Origin: Agriotes lineatus
Taxonomy: Eukaryota; Arthropoda; Insecta; Coleoptera; Elateridae
Reading direction: 5' to 3'
Assembly: GCA_940337035.1 (NCBI GenBank)
Contig: CALNHX010001041.1
Location: 186,001-250,000 of the forward strand
DNA length: 64,000 nt
The notes below the pieces were generated by a model. The model was given only the letters and a program-made list of their open reading frames with translations, had not been told where the DNA came from and ran no database searches. Each line of letters begins with the position of its first letter. Positions within the stretch are counted from its first letter, which is position 1. The translations under genes were made by a program, and so were the position numbers. Shown piece by piece: positions 1-11,800 of the stretch.

Positions 1-1038
1 GTCACTTTATACGGCCTGGGCATTTTTTTGAAATCCATTGTTGTTTTCATTTCTGAGAAAACGCCAATTTTGGCGGTTTGGCGCCACATACCCACGATAA
101 CATTTAAATGACAATCGCTGTCAAGACTAATTCGTGTTTAGAAATAATTTTTTAAATTTATTTATTTATTTATTTATGTACATACAGGGGTACAGACAGG
201 CACTAGGCCCAAAAAAGTACCACAAAATAACAAAAAAAGTTCTGAATTATAACAAGTTAGAATACAGTAAAAAATGCAGTATTAGTAGGATAAGGACCTA
301 TTGTTTTGAATGTAATATAAATATGAATGGTGTAATTTATTATTTAGTGTCGTGTAAGTATCTTAGAGATCTATAGTTTTAATATTTTTCTTGAGAGAGG
401 TGTGGAACTCCAAGAATTCGCAGTTGAAGATGGATTCATATTTTCAGGCAGGTATTTTTTGAATAGCTCACACATTTGCTCTAAAATAGCACATGATATG
501 CAGATTATCGTATTTTTTACAAATTTGGAAAATGTTCTACTTGGTAATAGTAATGAAGTATTTTATTCAGTGTGTTATTGCAAGGTTGTAAGTTTATGTG
601 TAATTTATTGTAAAAAATTTAAAATTAAACATTTAAAAGTTGTTTGTTTTATTAGATATCTATCTGTAAATGTAGTGATTAAAAATGTACTAAAGGAAGT
701 GCAATGTGATTTTATAGTCTTCGCCCAGAAGAAGTTACTCGGAAACACCTTTCTTGAAAGCTACAACTAACAATTCTTTCCCGTTGTTTATGGATCCTAT
801 TTAAAAAATATAGAAAATCGAAATTGCTAAAAAGGTACAGTTACGGACACCTCAAAGTGCACGGTTTTTTGTTACTATGGTTATTTTTGCGATTTTTCGG
901 CTTATTAAATGGGGGTTTCTCCAGTGGCGTTGCTTATGATTATAATAATAGGTATTACTTTTTTAATGTTTGTATTTTAGCAAAGTTTTACAAGTAAACA
1001 AACTAGGTATATAATAATATGTATTTAATAAATATGTA

Positions 1039-1985
1039 TCAGTATTCAATTGCTACTACGCTTTGCAGTTTCTTTCGCATAGAGTTGACCAATGTTTCCA
1101 TATTGTATCCTTCTCTCAGTACCTTCCAAGCATTTTTTATTCTTTCCCATAATTCATCGGTTTTGTTTGGTGCAAAATCCCTGGTATAAATTTTTGTAGT
1201 TAAATAGCCCCAAACATTTTCGATGGGATTCAAGTCCGGACTTCTTGCAGGCCATGGTAATAAATTGATATTATTCTCATCAAACCATCAATGAACAACC
1301 CCTTCTGTATGCACAGGACAGTTATCCTGTGAAAATAATGTTATCAATTACGTTAACATACACAAAATTAATTAATTAGATAATATCTTGCCTGTTGAAA
1401 AGTAAATTGATTAGGAAAGACCTCTCTTACAGATGGCAGCATCACATTTTGCAAAATGTTGCGAAGTTTTCAGCATTCAGTCGACCATTAATTCTATAGC
1501 ATGCCCCAGATCCGTGAGCATTGATCCATCCCCATACGTTTACAGAGAATCGTCCACTACTCCTTAAGGGTTGAACATAATATTGCTCCTCAAATCTTGA
1601 ATTTTGTGGTCTACACACCCTTAATCGTCAATTGGTAAATGATTGAAATACCTTTTCACCTGAGAAAACAGTCGTGTTCCAAAAGTCGTCGATCTCATTC
1701 AAATAGTCGGTTGCAAATTGTACTCTTCATTCTTTGTTCTCTGGTGTTAACAAAACTTTTCTTGCAGAAGTCTCTGCTGTCAACGATTTTTAATTTTGAA
1801 AGTGCAGCTCTTGCTCACATGCAAATCTGTTGCGACTCGACTCAGCCACCAGTTCTCTTCCAGTTTTGTAATAGCTCGCATTTTCTCTGCTTCTGACAAA
1901 TGGCTGGGAATTTTCCGAGTTTTCAGTTCTATGACAGTTGATGACAAACGTAAACGTCAAAACTCGACGTCTATGATTAGAATAT
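1039..1985 (-). pseudogene. Tc1-like transposase remnant
   Basis: Read on the minus strand, the N-terminal part resembles a helix-turn-helix (SEAEKMRAITKLEENWW...). The middle carries the Tc1-type block ending GWINAHGSG followed by INGRLNAENF. Next comes PSVREVFPNQFTFQQ, then DNCPVHTEGVVH, and finally WPARSPDLNPIENVWG, which is the C-terminal DDE-family signature. Several in-frame stops interrupt it, including one right after the CPVHTEGVVH block and several in the HTH-to-core region. A short intron-like segment separates the FQQ and DNCPVH codons. The family is a cut-and-paste DDE transposase; this copy is dead. The assignment rests on motif reading only. Confidence 0.8.
1327..1391 (-). other. 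Probable 65-nt GC-AG intron in the Tc1 transposase
   Basis: On the minus strand the coding text TTTCAACAG is followed by GCAAGATATT, the typical context of a GC donor. The segment ends TTTTCACAG before GATAACTGTCCT. Removing these 65 nt joins FQQ to DNCPVHT in frame, exactly as Tc1 transposases read. An alternative is a 65-bp insertion that happens to look like an intron. Confidence 0.6.
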
Positions 1986-2710
1986 CGTATTACAAGCTAA
2001 AAATCTGCCGTGCACTTTGAGTTGGCCGCAACGGTACGTTGGTTGAAGCACCAGCACGATAATTTAAATTTAGCTTTCAGACCATTTCCTTCGTAAAACT
2101 TAGTTGGAGGTAAATTCATGATACGATCTTCCCCAATTGGTATATTTGCATGTTGTAGAACCGCTTTCTATTTTAACAATACCAAACGAAATCATAATCA
2201 ATAATAATAACCAATCAATTAATCAACAAATTATACTGTGAACGTAAATATTGTAAATGAGAAAATACACGAAAAAACTAGCAGGAAACTGATAAAAAAA
2301 CACAATAGAAAATCAAAGTAAAAAATACACGGGAGAGTGATATTATTGTTGTAAAATTTTAAGAAACGTCGTAAAATTTAATCAAATATTTGCATTGTAG
2401 TCAAGGTAGTAACTGATGTTACATTGCAAATTTGAAATTCCCGCTCGTGGGTATAGGTACAGTGCTCTGCGGAGAATCGCAAAACTTCACATATGCCCAG
2501 GCCGTATACAGTGAGGTTCGTCAAACAATTCAGCAGGTCGTGCCTGTAGTCACTCGTTGAATGAGTCCTTTACGTATGTCTAGTCCACAGTCGTTTGTAC
2601 CGGGAAGCACGTTGCCATTTCCACCTCCTGAAATTATTGTCAGAGAAAATTAATTGTTGTCATTGTTGAAAATTATATTATAGAAATCATAAAATGGAGA
2701 AGGTACAAAC

Positions 2711-3091
2711 TATAGCCCCTTTATTTACAAATAGTAGCGACACCCTTTGATGTTGCCGCTGGGGCAAAATCACGTTGGTATCCCTTAAGTCCCTAGCATA
2801 TTTAAAAATCGCCTAGGAAGTTGCATAATTAATTAAAATGTGACATTGACAGTTGTCGTGTTTTTATTCATTTTTCTCTTCGGGAGCTAATTCGAAGTCG
2901 AGGACGTGGAAATGCCAGGGTGTTGTGTCGATAAGTGTAAAAATAGTAGCAGAAAAGGATTTCAGGTATTCAGATCTGTTATTTTTACACTGTTTACACT
3001 GAAATTTACCGTTTAGTAACTTTTTGTATTTTCATGTTTGCATCAGGTTTGCCCCACGATGTCGCTACTATTTGTAAATAGAGGGGCTATA
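2711..3091 (+). mobile_element. P-element-like MITE with THAP exon
   Basis: The element is 381 bp. Its 34-bp TIRs (2711-2744 and 3058-3091; TATAGCCCC... outermost) differ at two positions. A 9-bp subterminal inverted repeat TGGGGCAAA sits at 2760-2768, with its complement at 3049-3057. It is flanked by a perfect 8-bp duplication GTACAAAC (2703-2710 and 3092-3099). An 8-bp TSD plus subterminal inverted repeats is the P superfamily pattern. The interior holds an ATG at 2912 opening a THAP-like N-terminus, so this is probably an internally deleted relative of a P-type transposon. Confidence 0.85.
2912..2965 (+). pseudogene. THAP-type N-terminal exon stub
   Basis: An 18-codon stub begins MPGCC and continues VDKCKNSSRKGFQ, then runs into GTATTC, a possible splice donor. 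The Met-Pro-x-x-C-x3-C-x-N spacing is the start of C2CH THAP zinc fingers, the DNA-binding domain of P-type transposases. No downstream coding remains inside the 381-bp element. Confidence 0.6.
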
Positions 3092-3150
3092 GTACAAACA
3101 ATATCACTAAAACGGTAAATCATTTTAAAAATTTTTAAAAGATACTATTA

Positions 3151-3481
3151 ATTTCTGCAAAACCCGAAGCAGTTTGGTATTTCATAAAAGAGAACAGAAC
3201 AGATGCGTATGTGCTTAAATCGCTTTATTTTAATAATGTTCGAGCAAACGACCCCATTAAGTGCGCTAACATCTTTCTAGATTATTTTAAATCAGTTTAC
3301 AAAAACAGCGTACAAGTCAATTACGACGCCCACAATTACCCAACTAATAACAACTTAAGTATAATTGCGTGCACGGTTTCTGACATAGAGAATCTGTTAG
3401 CAAATATCAAATTACATAAGTCCAGAGGACCTGACGATATAGACCCACTTTTAATAAAAATTTTTGCTCATTGGCATTGGC
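3151..3481 (+). pseudogene. Non-LTR reverse transcriptase fragment
   Basis: An open stretch of about 110 codons reads AKPEAVWYFIKENR, then FLDYFKSVY, then NIKLHKSRGPDDIDPLLIK. The last block is the conserved K(S/A)-x-GPD-x-I motif at the start of Jockey/I-type RT domains. Sequence is lost on both sides. The frame runs into a TTGGCA hexanucleotide repeat (about 3468-3490), which replaces the rest of the RT. It is a dead LINE fragment; the clade is uncertain. Confidence 0.65.
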
Positions 3482-3499
3482 ATTGGCATCTAGGTAAAT

Positions 3500-4419
3500 A
3501 AAAGTCACCGCTTCCTAGCCATCACCATACTCCAAATATTTTTTTAAGAATGTGAGTCTGCTCGCCAACAGAAATTTTGAATTCATCATGTATATTTTCA
3601 GATAGTTGTTTTTATATTTGTACCCCATCGACTTCAATAGTTTGTAAAGTTTTGTGTAGCCCTCTGAGTATTCCAATTCAATCTAGCATGGTCTAATAAA
3701 TTGTGAAGGGTAAAATGCGCGTGTTTTCTTGATATTGGCAAATTGTTCTTTCCAGTTGGAGCTTCAAAAGATCATTATCCAAGTAGTTATCTCTTGGTTT
3801 CGTTGAAAGTTTTTATACAGTTTGAACATTCGATTTTCAATATTTATAAACAGTACTAATCGAAATATAAAAATTAGTCAGAGGTATTAATAATAATACA
3901 GTGTATTACAAGCTCACCTCAATAACTTACAGAAAATATTCTTCCACCTGTTTTTATTATTTCGGAATTACTTGTGCCTTTCTACAACTTTTTACTGCAA
4001 CAGGTTCTAGCATTTGTTTTTACTTCATCAGCATTCATGATATTACTCATTAATCGGAAATGACTTTGACTTAAATTAAGCTTTATTTTGACTGACATAA
4101 GTCGCTATCATAAATTACGAATATTTGTTTCTGTATTGATACATTTTAAACTTCCCTCTATGAAAGACGAAAACTTTGAACATTTACAATTACTAACTAA
4201 TATGCTTCCAACAAATTAGTTCTGCCAATATAAATCTAGTGTCACGCCTACTTCCACAACTACGATGATATATTCTGCATCCCAGGTATAAACAACAAAT
4301 AATGTACTAGTAATTCATACAAGAAATTTTGTTATATGATTATTAAAGAGATATAAATATCGACAAACCGAATGAATAATACAGGATTGTGGAAACCCAT
4401 ATATTTTTTACAGCGATAT
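3500..4419. other. AT-rich interval without recognised content
   Basis: I see no open coding region, tRNA-like fold or clear repeat boundary in this interval. Confidence 0.5.
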
Positions 4420-5238
4420 ACTGGGGACAATGTGACCAGGGCCATGCTTATATCTCTTTTATTTATTAATCTATTTGGATAAAATTTGATACGTGGATAC
4501 TAGACATAATTTCTGATTGACCGACAGATATAGTTGAAACGGTCAACTTCCGGTTTCACCGAAAGTGCCATTAACTTTGATTTTTAAATGGATCACCCTA
4601 TATATTTTAGGTCATTTGAATGTACAGCTCAAATTACATACGATACTTTTGCAAAATTTTAATTTTTCTAAACAAAAAATTCTTTTTTTCAAATTTTATT
4701 TTTTCTCATAGAAGGATGTGATTAGATAAAATGTGTTTTGAATGACTTTAGTAATCCATAATAATACATATTTTATTAATTTGATCAATAACAAATCGTT
4801 CATGAACGAATAAAATTGGCTAAACGTGTTTTTTTGAGAAAAAGTTTAAATTGCACCTACCAAGGGTCATCCTGCCATTACATAGAAAATTTAATTACCA
4901 ATTTAACAATATGCATCATCTACCACTTTATCTTTATATAAAACAAAAAAATGTTTAATTAATACATTTTTAAAATATTTGGGAAATGCCTACGCAAATT
5001 TATCAACGCTGCCGTATGTAATTTGAGTCCTAGATTCTGAAAACCATAAAATATACAGAACAACTCATTTAAAAAATCAAAGTTAATGACATTTGCGGTA
5101 AAACCGGAAGTCGACCATTTTGATTATATCTGTCCCTCAATTCGAAATAATGTATATTATGCTTGTAACAAGTTTCATTCTAATCCGTTGGTAATTAAAG
5201 GAGATAGAGACATAGCCCTGATCTCATTGTCACCCGGT
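4420..5238. mobile_element. Fold-back (long-TIR) MITE
   Basis: About 0.8 kb whose two halves are diverged reverse complements over more than 200 bp. ACTGGGGACAATGTGACCAG near 4420 pairs with CTGATCTCATTGTCACCCGG near 5220. CGGTCAACTTCCGGTTT near 4540 pairs with AAAACCGGAAGTCGACC near 5100. ACCATTTTG and AACTTTGATTTTT blocks also pair. TA dinucleotides lie at both outer ends, which would fit a TA target. No transposase is inside. Confidence 0.7.
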
Positions 5239-5534
5239 ATTTCTTATTTCACTATACCAACATATCCGATTATCGGTATATCGGATATATCCAATACTTC
5301 GATCAATACTGTTCTTATCACTTATATTTACTTAACATTAGAATACATAAAATTAACTAAATACATTTCTTTAATAAAGAGGCTTCAAAGAAAACTGGAC
5401 TGGGTAAGCCACCATATCTAAATCAGCCACTGGATAGAGCACATCAGAGTAGATATAAAAAAGGGGGTGTGCATTGAATATAGCATTTGTCAAAATTACT
5501 CGACATTTCTAAGTCAGGTAAACATAATCTTATA

Positions 5535-5623
5535 CCGGGTGTCCATCCTCAAAGTCGAACATAAGCAATTAACATTAGTGCATTCAACTAATTACCAATT
5601 TTTTTGACAAATGCTATCGAACT
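5535..5623. mobile_element. MITE family A, copy 1, left part
   Basis: It begins CCGGGTGTCC preceded by TATA and matches the first part of the intact copy at 41618-42000. It is interrupted at 5624 by an LTR-like insertion. The element resumes at 7413. Confidence 0.8.
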
Positions 5624-7412
5624 TGTTAAGACTCCCGATTTCCGTTAAAAATCTAAGTGTAATTCCGCATTCTGCTCCCGCATATTGCAGCATAATTCAA
5701 GCCATCGGGCATATTTCCTTAATTATCTAACTGTTTGACGCACTCGCAGGCCAGGTGCCGACATCTGTCGCATAAAGTACCCTAGTTAAGGCATTTGCTT
5801 CAATCTAGAGGCGGACGCTGTAACGCATGATCATAGCATCAAAACTCTGCTAAGTGACTTAATAAATCGCTGGTAGATGGAGTTTGCATTTAGTCCTCAA
5901 GTTAAAAGGGCGAGGCCTTGAATATCAGATTACAACGCCGGCGAGACGAGCGTTATGTACTGGGGAAGCCCCGCGCCTTGTTGCGCGCTGTATTTTGGTC
6001 AATGCAATTCAGCACTTCGAACAATAGATTCTTTATGCACTCGAGTGAGTTGCCCAATGATGGAAAGTTTTACGCATGACGCAATGATAAAAATTAACGC
6101 TGCGTCCAGCGCGTTCCCCTCCCGGAAGAGTCGAATTTAAGCTTCGCTATCGCACGGATGTGCAAGTTAACTTAAGAACAAAGAACAACCCCTTCAGTTC
6201 TCAGGGACGTGTTGTATCATCGGACTTGTGGCAGTTACAAGTGCTTTTTTTCCCTTAAAGTTTCAAGTACCGGTGTGTACATTTCCTCGCCCATGTTGGC
6301 GGATTTGCAACAGGAACGAACACAAAGCATCAACATACAGGGTGAGCAGTTGTGAGTTATCGTTTGGCTCAACCCTGCTACTTCTTCGAAGGATCTTGCC
6401 GCCACAATTCCCCGATTAAGCAGGTCAACCGCCCCTACCTGTCTATCAACCCCTGCCGCATTTAAGCTGCTATCGCAACCCTCTTCTGTAAGCATCGCCA
6501 GAGCGTTGAATCTCCAGGTCAAAATCTTCCGGCATCAGCACTTCAACAACACAGTTGCTTGAAGCCCTATGAATCAAGGTATTGTACTAGTAATTAAATA
6601 AAACAGTAAATTGCGTATTATACAGTGACGTGCGAAGTTTCGGAACTCTCAATATATCGTATATGCTATCTGTGGGCAACGTGCTAATCGCCCGAGCCCT
6701 AATTGTCGTCAAGTAATGTAAATAGAAGCCTTTAGCATAAGTTTATGGGAGCCTGGCTCCGGGAATTGTAGTGAGCCATTAGGCAAATTAAATCAGCGTA
6801 TTCCGGGACCTAGGTGACCAGTATTCTCAGCGGATGTGCCGCTTCCTTGGCCTTCAGCCCTTATTGTGTTGCATGTGTTTACTAATCCCAGTTTGTAGCA
6901 TTTGCTACCTGAACACTTGCCTTCGGGCCTGTATCTAGTATGGTAATAGATTACCCATTTTTAATTTACGTTTTGTTTTTCATTTCAATTATTTGTGCTT
7001 TATTGTGACTGACAAGAATTGAGTTTCTTGTTGCGTTGTGTATGTATTTCTTTGTACAGGGCCTAAGCAACTGGAGAAAGGACACCAAAAAGGTAGGTGT
7101 AAAAGCCAGTGCCGTGGGAGTACCCCCTTGGAGTGCAACGCAACGCTACTGCGATTGGTTTTCGACTTTTGACCGGTCGTCAGTTAATTATCAATCTTAA
7201 CATCTTTCAAATGTCGTGGCGCCCCATAACCTTGTCTTAATAACCCGATATCGACACCCCGTCGTGGCATTTCGCCCCAAAACGCACCCTAAACCTGTGA
7301 ACCCCCACGCGATTGAGTTCTGGCCGGAGCATTTGAGCTGTGGGGTACATGCAAGGGCGGACACTGTTACGAGCATCCCATGGGGTCTTAATGAGCAATT
7401 TATCGTGTAACA
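5624..7412. mobile_element. Probable solo LTR (1789 bp) inside MITE A
   Basis: The segment begins TGTTAAGACTCCC and ends CGTGTAACA, giving the TG...CA termini of an LTR. It is flanked by a 4-bp duplication AACT (5620-5623 and 7413-7416). Removing it rejoins the MITE exactly as in the uninterrupted copy (AACTTG then GGCAT). A polyadenylation-like AATAAA lies near 6596. No gag or pol motif is visible, so it is either a solo LTR of a long-LTR element or a non-autonomous element. The parent family is not identified. Confidence 0.6.
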
Positions 7413-7643
7413 AACTTGCAAAGCAAGGCATGGAATATTTAAAAATTCCCAAGATTTAAATTAGTATTTTAAAATAAAAATCGCATCTTGACCATTATTA
7501 TTGGTATCATTTGATGACTAATAATTTTATCTTTCCATTGATACCATTACCTTCCCTGTAAGTTGAATTGGAGAGCAGGAATCGGCAAAAACGTTCAATA
7601 CAATGTTAATCGCCTATGTTCGACTTTGAGAACGGACACCCGG
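7413..7643. mobile_element. MITE family A, copy 1, right part
   Basis: It continues the element begun at 5535 and ends in the TIR GAACGGACACCCGG. It matches about 41770-42000 of copy 2 closely, for example GGTATCATTTGATG and CGTTCAATACAATGTTA. The BEL/Pao retrotransposon inserted into its last bases. The final CCCGGTATA of the MITE end and target lies beyond the BEL copy, at 14530-14538. Confidence 0.8.
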
Positions 7644-7971
7644 TGTTAAGGACTTTATAAACTTTTGCCGCCTCTCTTACATGCTGAGTTCATGCTGTGC
7701 GCAGTGGACTCCCGTGCCGGCATCCGATTCCAAAAACACTTACGTTTCATCTGTCAACGTGGCAGCATGCAAACAGGTCCGCTCTACGAAACCTAATTCT
7801 TGTAAATGTTCAATGTGTTTTTTATTGCTAATAAAGTAACATATTTCCGGCTTTCAACGAGTGTATTTATTCAGTGAAACCTACAATCCATACAGTCCAC
7901 AAATTCCAAGGCGAGCAAGGCGATCAGCGGTTTTCCAGATACCGAAATCGATCCCGATTAGTGCTCAAACA
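7644..7971 (+). repeat. 5' LTR of BEL/Pao element
   Basis: 328 bp, TGTTAAGG...CAAACA. It is nearly identical to the 3' LTR for the first ~270 bp (one single-base indel seen), then diverges for the last ~70 bp and is about 28 bp shorter there. AATAAA at about 7829 is a candidate poly(A) signal. Confidence 0.92.
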
Positions 7972-7989
7972 TTGGTCCTTCGAGCCGGA
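7972..7989 (+). promoter_or_regulatory. Primer-binding site for minus-strand synthesis
   Basis: TTGGTCCTTCGAGCCGGA starts immediately after the 5' LTR terminal CA. It has the TGG start and T-arm-like TTCGA expected of a sequence complementary to a tRNA 3' end. The cognate tRNA was not determined. Confidence 0.75.
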
Positions 7990-8681
7990 TGCAAACCACA
8001 TTAGGTCATTGCGGGTCCAAAACAGCGACACCATTCGACAATATTGGTCATAGGCAAGTACAAAGCATATTCAGTTTTGTATTGCATCGCATACAATCGG
8101 CCGCAAGGAAGCAGCGTCCAATTTCGCAGCAACGCGTGGAACAAAGAGGGAGCATGCGGTGCCAGTAGCGAGAGGAAGGAAGACAGCAGACGGTGCTATC
8201 AACGCCAAGATTCGTGCACGTGGGCATTGCAGCTGCTAGCCAGACGGTAGTAGGAACAGAAAACCGGCAAGGCGGCACACACCAATATCAAATGTAAGCC
8301 TGATTTTCCTATGCATAAATTTGGTTTATTTCGTCTGTGTTTGCATGTGTGCTTAATTTCAGCTGCGTATTATTGCGTAAACAAATGGTTTATGAGTCAT
8401 ATAAACATTTTAATTGCGTGAAATGCCAAGCTATTACGTTTGTTAGCGATATCCCCTGCATCTTCAAATTGCAGAGCCGTTTGCGTTGTTAAAACAGTTT
8501 CGCGTTCGTGGCGAATTTTTGGTCTTGCGTAGTACACGGCCATCCGCGTCGTGATTCATTCCGTTGAACCGGGGTCGTTTTCTGCGTCGTAAGCGACCAG
8601 TTTCTCCCGTTATTAGCAAGCGCTGTCTGAGCTATAAACAAATTCGCGCCAGAAGCGTGCGAAAGGGTTTTATCATTAAAG

Positions 8682-8764
8682 AATATTTCAGATTCTGCAA
8701 GTAGTAAGGCTACCGCGCGTAGCATTTTTGCCTGAAATATCACAGATAGTTGACCCGTTGGGTC
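8682..8764 (+). repeat. pol-derived duplicate in the BEL leader
   Basis: This 83-bp stretch of the untranslated leader is a diverged copy of 11672-11753 inside the pol frame. Shared blocks include AAGTAGTAAGGCTAC, GCGTAGCAT, CTGAAATATC and GACCCGTTGGGTC. It has several substitutions and one extra base relative to pol, so it no longer reads as the protein. Confidence 0.85.
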
Positions 8765-8827
8765 CGCGGACCAGGGGCGTACGAAAAGTAAGTTCGATCG
8801 GTTAAATTGTTTTTAATCTCAACAATT

Positions 8828-11800
8828 ATGGACTCGCTTGTAAGAGCACGTGGCTCTATTAAAGGCAAGCTTACGCGTTTTTCAAATCATGTTCAATCTT
8901 TGCAAACAATTTATGAAGAAGATCAATTCTTATCTAGCGCTCAGATTGTTCAATTGCAAGAAAGATTGGATGCTATAGCCACCGTGCTATCGGAATATTA
9001 TGCGGTTCATGAACAAATTTTAGAAAACAGTAAGGATACAGAATCTGAAATGCAGCAACAAGTTGAATTTGAAGATTCTTATTTTTTCGCAATATCACAA
9101 GCTAAATGTTTGATTAATGAATACAACAAACAGTCTGATGTTGCACCAGATCGTTCTGGATCTCCTAATGGTAGCGTAAGATCAACGCATTCAAATTGCA
9201 GTTCACATTGCAATAATCAAGCTGTACGCCTTCCTGCCATTTCGATACCCAAATATTCAGGAAACGTTTCCGAATGGTTAGAGTTTCGTGAGATTTTTAT
9301 TAGTTTAATTCATGAGAATCAAGCGTTAACTAATATTCAAAAGCTGCATTACTTAAAGGCTAGTTTACAGGGTGATGCAAGCCAAATTATAAAAAGTTTA
9401 GAGTTTACTGCGGGTAATTATACTCTAGCTTGGGAGGCATTGTGCAATCGATACAATGATCCAAAAATTCTGGTTCATAACCACCTCAAGGCTATATTTG
9501 AACTCGAATCTTGCAGTAAGGAATCTGCAACTAAATTACGTACGATTAGCGATATGTTATTCAAGCATTTTGCAGCAATCAAATCATTAGCTACCGAAAG
9601 CGAGCTTCTTGATTTTGTTATAATTTATGTAGTTTCTAAAAAACTGGACCCCACTACATTTCGTGAATGGGAGGTCCTTAGAAACCGGTCAACTTCTGAC
9701 CTGCCTAATCTTGATGAGTTCAAGGAATTCTTGCAAAATACGGCAAATCTTCTAGAAACTCTGGAAGTAAAAAATGTTAAGCTTGTACCCGAAAAGTCTT
9801 CCAAGGTACATTCGAAATCATTTGTGTCGGGTACCCCTTCGTGTCCACTTTGTAAAGGATCTCATTCCTTATACAAATGCGATAAGTTTGTCAAGATGTC
9901 TGTTCTTGACAGAAAGTCAAAGGCAAAAGAGCTCCGCGTATGCTTTAATTGCCTAACTCAGGGTCACCTTGCGAGCCTTTGTAGCTCCAAATATACGTGT
10001 AGAAAGTGCAAATCAAGGCACAACACACTTCTTCATGAGGATAAACCTCAAAATGCTTCTTCTAGTCAACCAGGATCTGCGATGTCGGCAGAAACCCCTG
10101 TTGAACTAAACCAATCGATTTCGGCATTCTGTTCGAATGCTTTTCAGGTACTCTTACCTACGGCTACCGCTAAACTCATCGCTGATGATGGTACGCCTCA
10201 TGTTGTGCGAATCCTGTTGGATTCCGGTTCCCAGTCGAACTTTATACGTTCAGATTTGTGTAAAAGGTTGAAGCTTCCAATTCGCGAAGTCAACGTTACT
10301 GTTTCTGGCTTAAGTAAAGCCACTTCTCAAATCAAGGCTAGGTGTGATATCAAGCTGCAAGCCCCTCACACTTCATACGGCATTGGCCTATCCTGTCTTG
10401 TTCTCGATGAGATTACGGGTGTTACCCCAAGTTTTCGCGTCCAGCGAAACAGCTTCAAGGTTCCTGATAACATCAAGTTATCAGATCTGTCCTACGACCA
10501 ACCGGGCACCATCGACATTCTGATTGGTTCGCCCATTTTCTGGCAGCTCCTTTGTATTGGACAAATTGGTCTAGGCCCAAATCTTCCCATCCTCCAAAAG
10601 ACTCGTTTTGGTTGGATTGTTTCTGGCCCTACAGGCCCTCCTTCTGCGTACCCTGTACAGTGCAATCTTAGCACGATCGAGGATGCTTCTGACCCCATTG
10701 CTAGGTTTTGGCAACTCGAACATTACCCAGAGGAAAAGGTCCGCACAAATGAAGAGAACGCCTGTGAGGCACATTTCGTGCAAAATACTCAACGAGAAGC
10801 GAATGGTCGATTCGTTGTCTCTATCCCTTTCAAGAAGCCTGTAGAGGTACTGGGCGATTCATTGCAAATCGCTCAGAAAAGATTCTTATCATTAGAGAAG
10901 CGGTTACAAGCGAACCCTGACTTGTCCAATCGCTATTCGAGTTTCATGAATGAATATTCTGAATTAGGTCATATGTCCGTTTCAAACCCTAATTCAAACG
11001 AGATATCCTATTATCTACCCCACCACGGAGTCTTAAAAGAGGAAAGCCTGACAACTAAACTCCGAGTTGTATTCAATGGTTCTCAAGCAACCACTTCCGG
11101 GCAATCTCTGAACAGCATTCAGATGGTTGGCCCAACCGTGCAGCAAGACTTATTTTCAATTCTTGTTCGCTTTCGCAAGCATTTATTCGCTATATCAGCT
11201 GATATCGAGAAGATGTATCGCCAGGTTCTGGTGAATCCTAACCATAGGCCCCTTCAGAGAATCTTGTGGCGACCCTCATCAGCTGAGCCTCTTCGGTCGT
11301 ACGACCTGAATACGGTTACGTATGGCACCGCTTCAGCATCTTTTCTTGCTATTCGATGCTTAACCCAATTGGGCATCGAATGTGAGGCTTCAAATCCCGA
11401 AGTCTCTCGAATCATAAAGGAGGACTTCTACGTCGACGACCTTCTGACAGGTGCCGACACTCCTGAGAAAGCGCGTACTCTCTGCTCAAACTTGGATCAG
11501 ATTCTTGAGTCAGGCTGCTTCAAACTTAGAAAGTGGATTTCTAACTCTCCAGAAGTTCTCGATGGAATACCAGATTCCGATTTGCATCCGGGTGTTCTTG
11601 ATTTCAGTGCACATGAGCACACAAACACCCTTGGTTTGATTTGGTCCTTTAAAAGCGATCATCTGATGTTCAATATTTCAAATTCTACAAGTAGTAAGGC
11701 TACGAAGCGTAGCATCTTGTCTGAAATATCGCAGATATTCGACCCGTTGGGTCTTCTAAGTCCATGCACCATGGGTGCCAAGGTTCTTTTGCAACAGCTT

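Larger units (their letters stand above)
2..2514 (-). mobile_element. Tc1/mariner-like element with 22-bp TIRs
   Basis: Terminal inverted repeats lie at 2-23 and 2493-2514. They share the core TATACGGCCTGGGCAT and differ at one position over 22 bp. Between them, on the minus strand, lies a degenerate Tc1-type transposase. The left TIR touches the window edge, so the outer boundary and the TA duplication cannot be confirmed. The 0.9 kb between the left TIR and the transposase 3' end is AT-rich with no recognisable coding content and may be a later insertion or an unusually long flank. Confidence 0.7.

Noticed and set aside
134..770. Two open stretches of 80 and 122 codons
   Set aside because: AT-rich, low complexity, no family resemblance, and lying inside the Tc1-like element. 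I treat them as chance.
5955..6522. Open stretches on both strands in the 1.8-kb LTR-like segment
   Set aside because: No gag or pol motif, and frames overlap on opposite strands; non-coding LTR is more likely.
8489..8743. Minus-strand open frame in the BEL leader
   Set aside because: It overlaps the pol-derived duplicate and has no homologous coding context.
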